A stretch of 64,000 nt of DNA from Cenococcum geophilum 1.58. Its lineage: Eukaryota; Ascomycota; Dothideomycetes; Gloniales; Gloniaceae. A model generated the notes under the pieces. That model had not been told where the DNA came from. It saw nothing but the letters and a program-made list of their open reading frames with translations, and did not search any database. Positions 63,830 to 64,000 of this stretch are shown piece after piece. The stretch covers positions 960,779 through 1,024,778 of the forward strand of contig KV748241.1 in NCBI GenBank assembly GCA_001692895.1. The letters run 5' to 3'. Both the position numbers and the translations under genes were made by a program. Every line of letters starts with the position of its first letter. Positions within the stretch are counted from its first letter, which is position 1.

Positions 63830-64000
63830 ATGCGGGGCTTCGTGTAGAGCCTCCGTACGTAGAGCTTCGCGCAGAGCCTCGTGCAGAGCCTTTGTACGTA
63901 GAGCTTCGTGTAGAGCTTCGTGTAGAGCCTCGTGCAAAGCTTCGTGCAGAGCCTCGTGCAGAGCTTCGTGCAGAGCTTCGTGCAGAGCTTCGTGCAGAGC
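63830..64000. repeat. 12-bp minisatellite array, continues beyond window
   Basis: At least 14 GAGCTTCGTGCA units; perfect at the window edge. The 62-codon minus-strand open frame crossing it is a repeat artefact. Confidence 0.92.

Larger units (their letters stand above)
59042..64000. mobile_element. Composite C: largest minisatellite composite, containing a mariner element; right end outside window
   Basis: Begins CATCAGGAAAATG, like the CATCAGGAA end of composite A. It carries, in order, a foldback, a 9-bp collagen-type array, an AT-rich block, pyrimidine repeats, unique block, 20-bp array, pyrimidine repeats, unique block, 20-bp array, second unique block, the mariner insertion, and the 12-bp array. 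It is mostly free of RIP except inside the mariner. No TA is visible before it. Confidence 0.65.

Noticed and set aside
1..64000. Starship-type cargo element (tyrosine recombinase captain) or secondary-metabolite cluster
   Set aside because: No DUF3435-like recombinase, no host-type gene and no cluster enzyme could be read in any frame.
1..64000. Telomeric repeat (TTAGGG)n
   Set aside because: Only isolated single matches occur; subtelomeric origin of the satellites cannot be concluded.

Overview
The window looks like a transposon graveyard from a filamentous ascomycete (Pezizomycotina). I found no host gene, tRNA or rRNA that I can support. Almost all sequence is rich in TpA and poor in CpA/TpG, and recognisable transposon reading frames are broken mostly by stops that C-to-T changes explain (TGG to TAG, CAG/CAA to TAG/TAA, Asp to Asn). 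That is the signature of repeat-induced point mutation (RIP). Organism and RIP are inferences from sequence texture and element families; I could not compute indices or run searches.

Left third (1-25280). A minus-strand Ty3/gypsy element (gypsy-1, 11441 to about 23156) is split by two plus-strand LINEs of one family (LINE-A copy 1, entering from the left edge to 11440; copy 2, 12806-18380) and by a 1.0 kb SINE-like element (18731-19752) that shares the LINE-A 3' end. LINE-A copy 1 is itself split by a complete hAT transposon (1931-5282, 8-bp target duplication) and by a 3.27 kb block with terminal inverted repeats and TA duplication (6192-9461), built mostly of minisatellites. A second minisatellite composite (23157-24696) and the 3' end of a Ty1/copia derivative (24697-25280) follow.

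Middle (25281-46142). A plus-strand Ty1/copia element (copia-1, about 26304-33799) carries a minus-strand LINE with only ORF1 (27671-29746). A plus-strand gypsy element (gypsy-2) begins near 34330 and is cut into four pieces by three minus-strand copia insertions, each with a perfect 5-bp target duplication: copia-4 (35807-38289, non-autonomous, CCCTT), copia-2 (38784-44768, GCGGT) and copia-3 (46143-58218, GTTAT).

Right third (46143-64000). Copia-3 contains the youngest large element, gypsy-3 (47264-53224), a full-length chromodomain Ty3/gypsy element whose 217-bp LTRs differ at only four sites. After the last piece of gypsy-2 comes a third minisatellite composite (59042 to beyond the window), into which a 3.15 kb Tc1/mariner element (60646-63790) with nearly identical 115-bp inverted repeats has jumped. 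It carries a DDE_3-type transposase on the plus strand and an additional unidentified reading frame on the minus strand.

The most unusual material is (i) the dispersed composite of pyrimidine tract, unique block, 20-bp array, unique block and 12-bp array, in three places and once bounded by inverted repeats; (ii) the two-gene mariner; (iii) non-autonomous derivatives of LINE and copia families; and (iv) sequence modules shared between LTR elements of different superfamilies.
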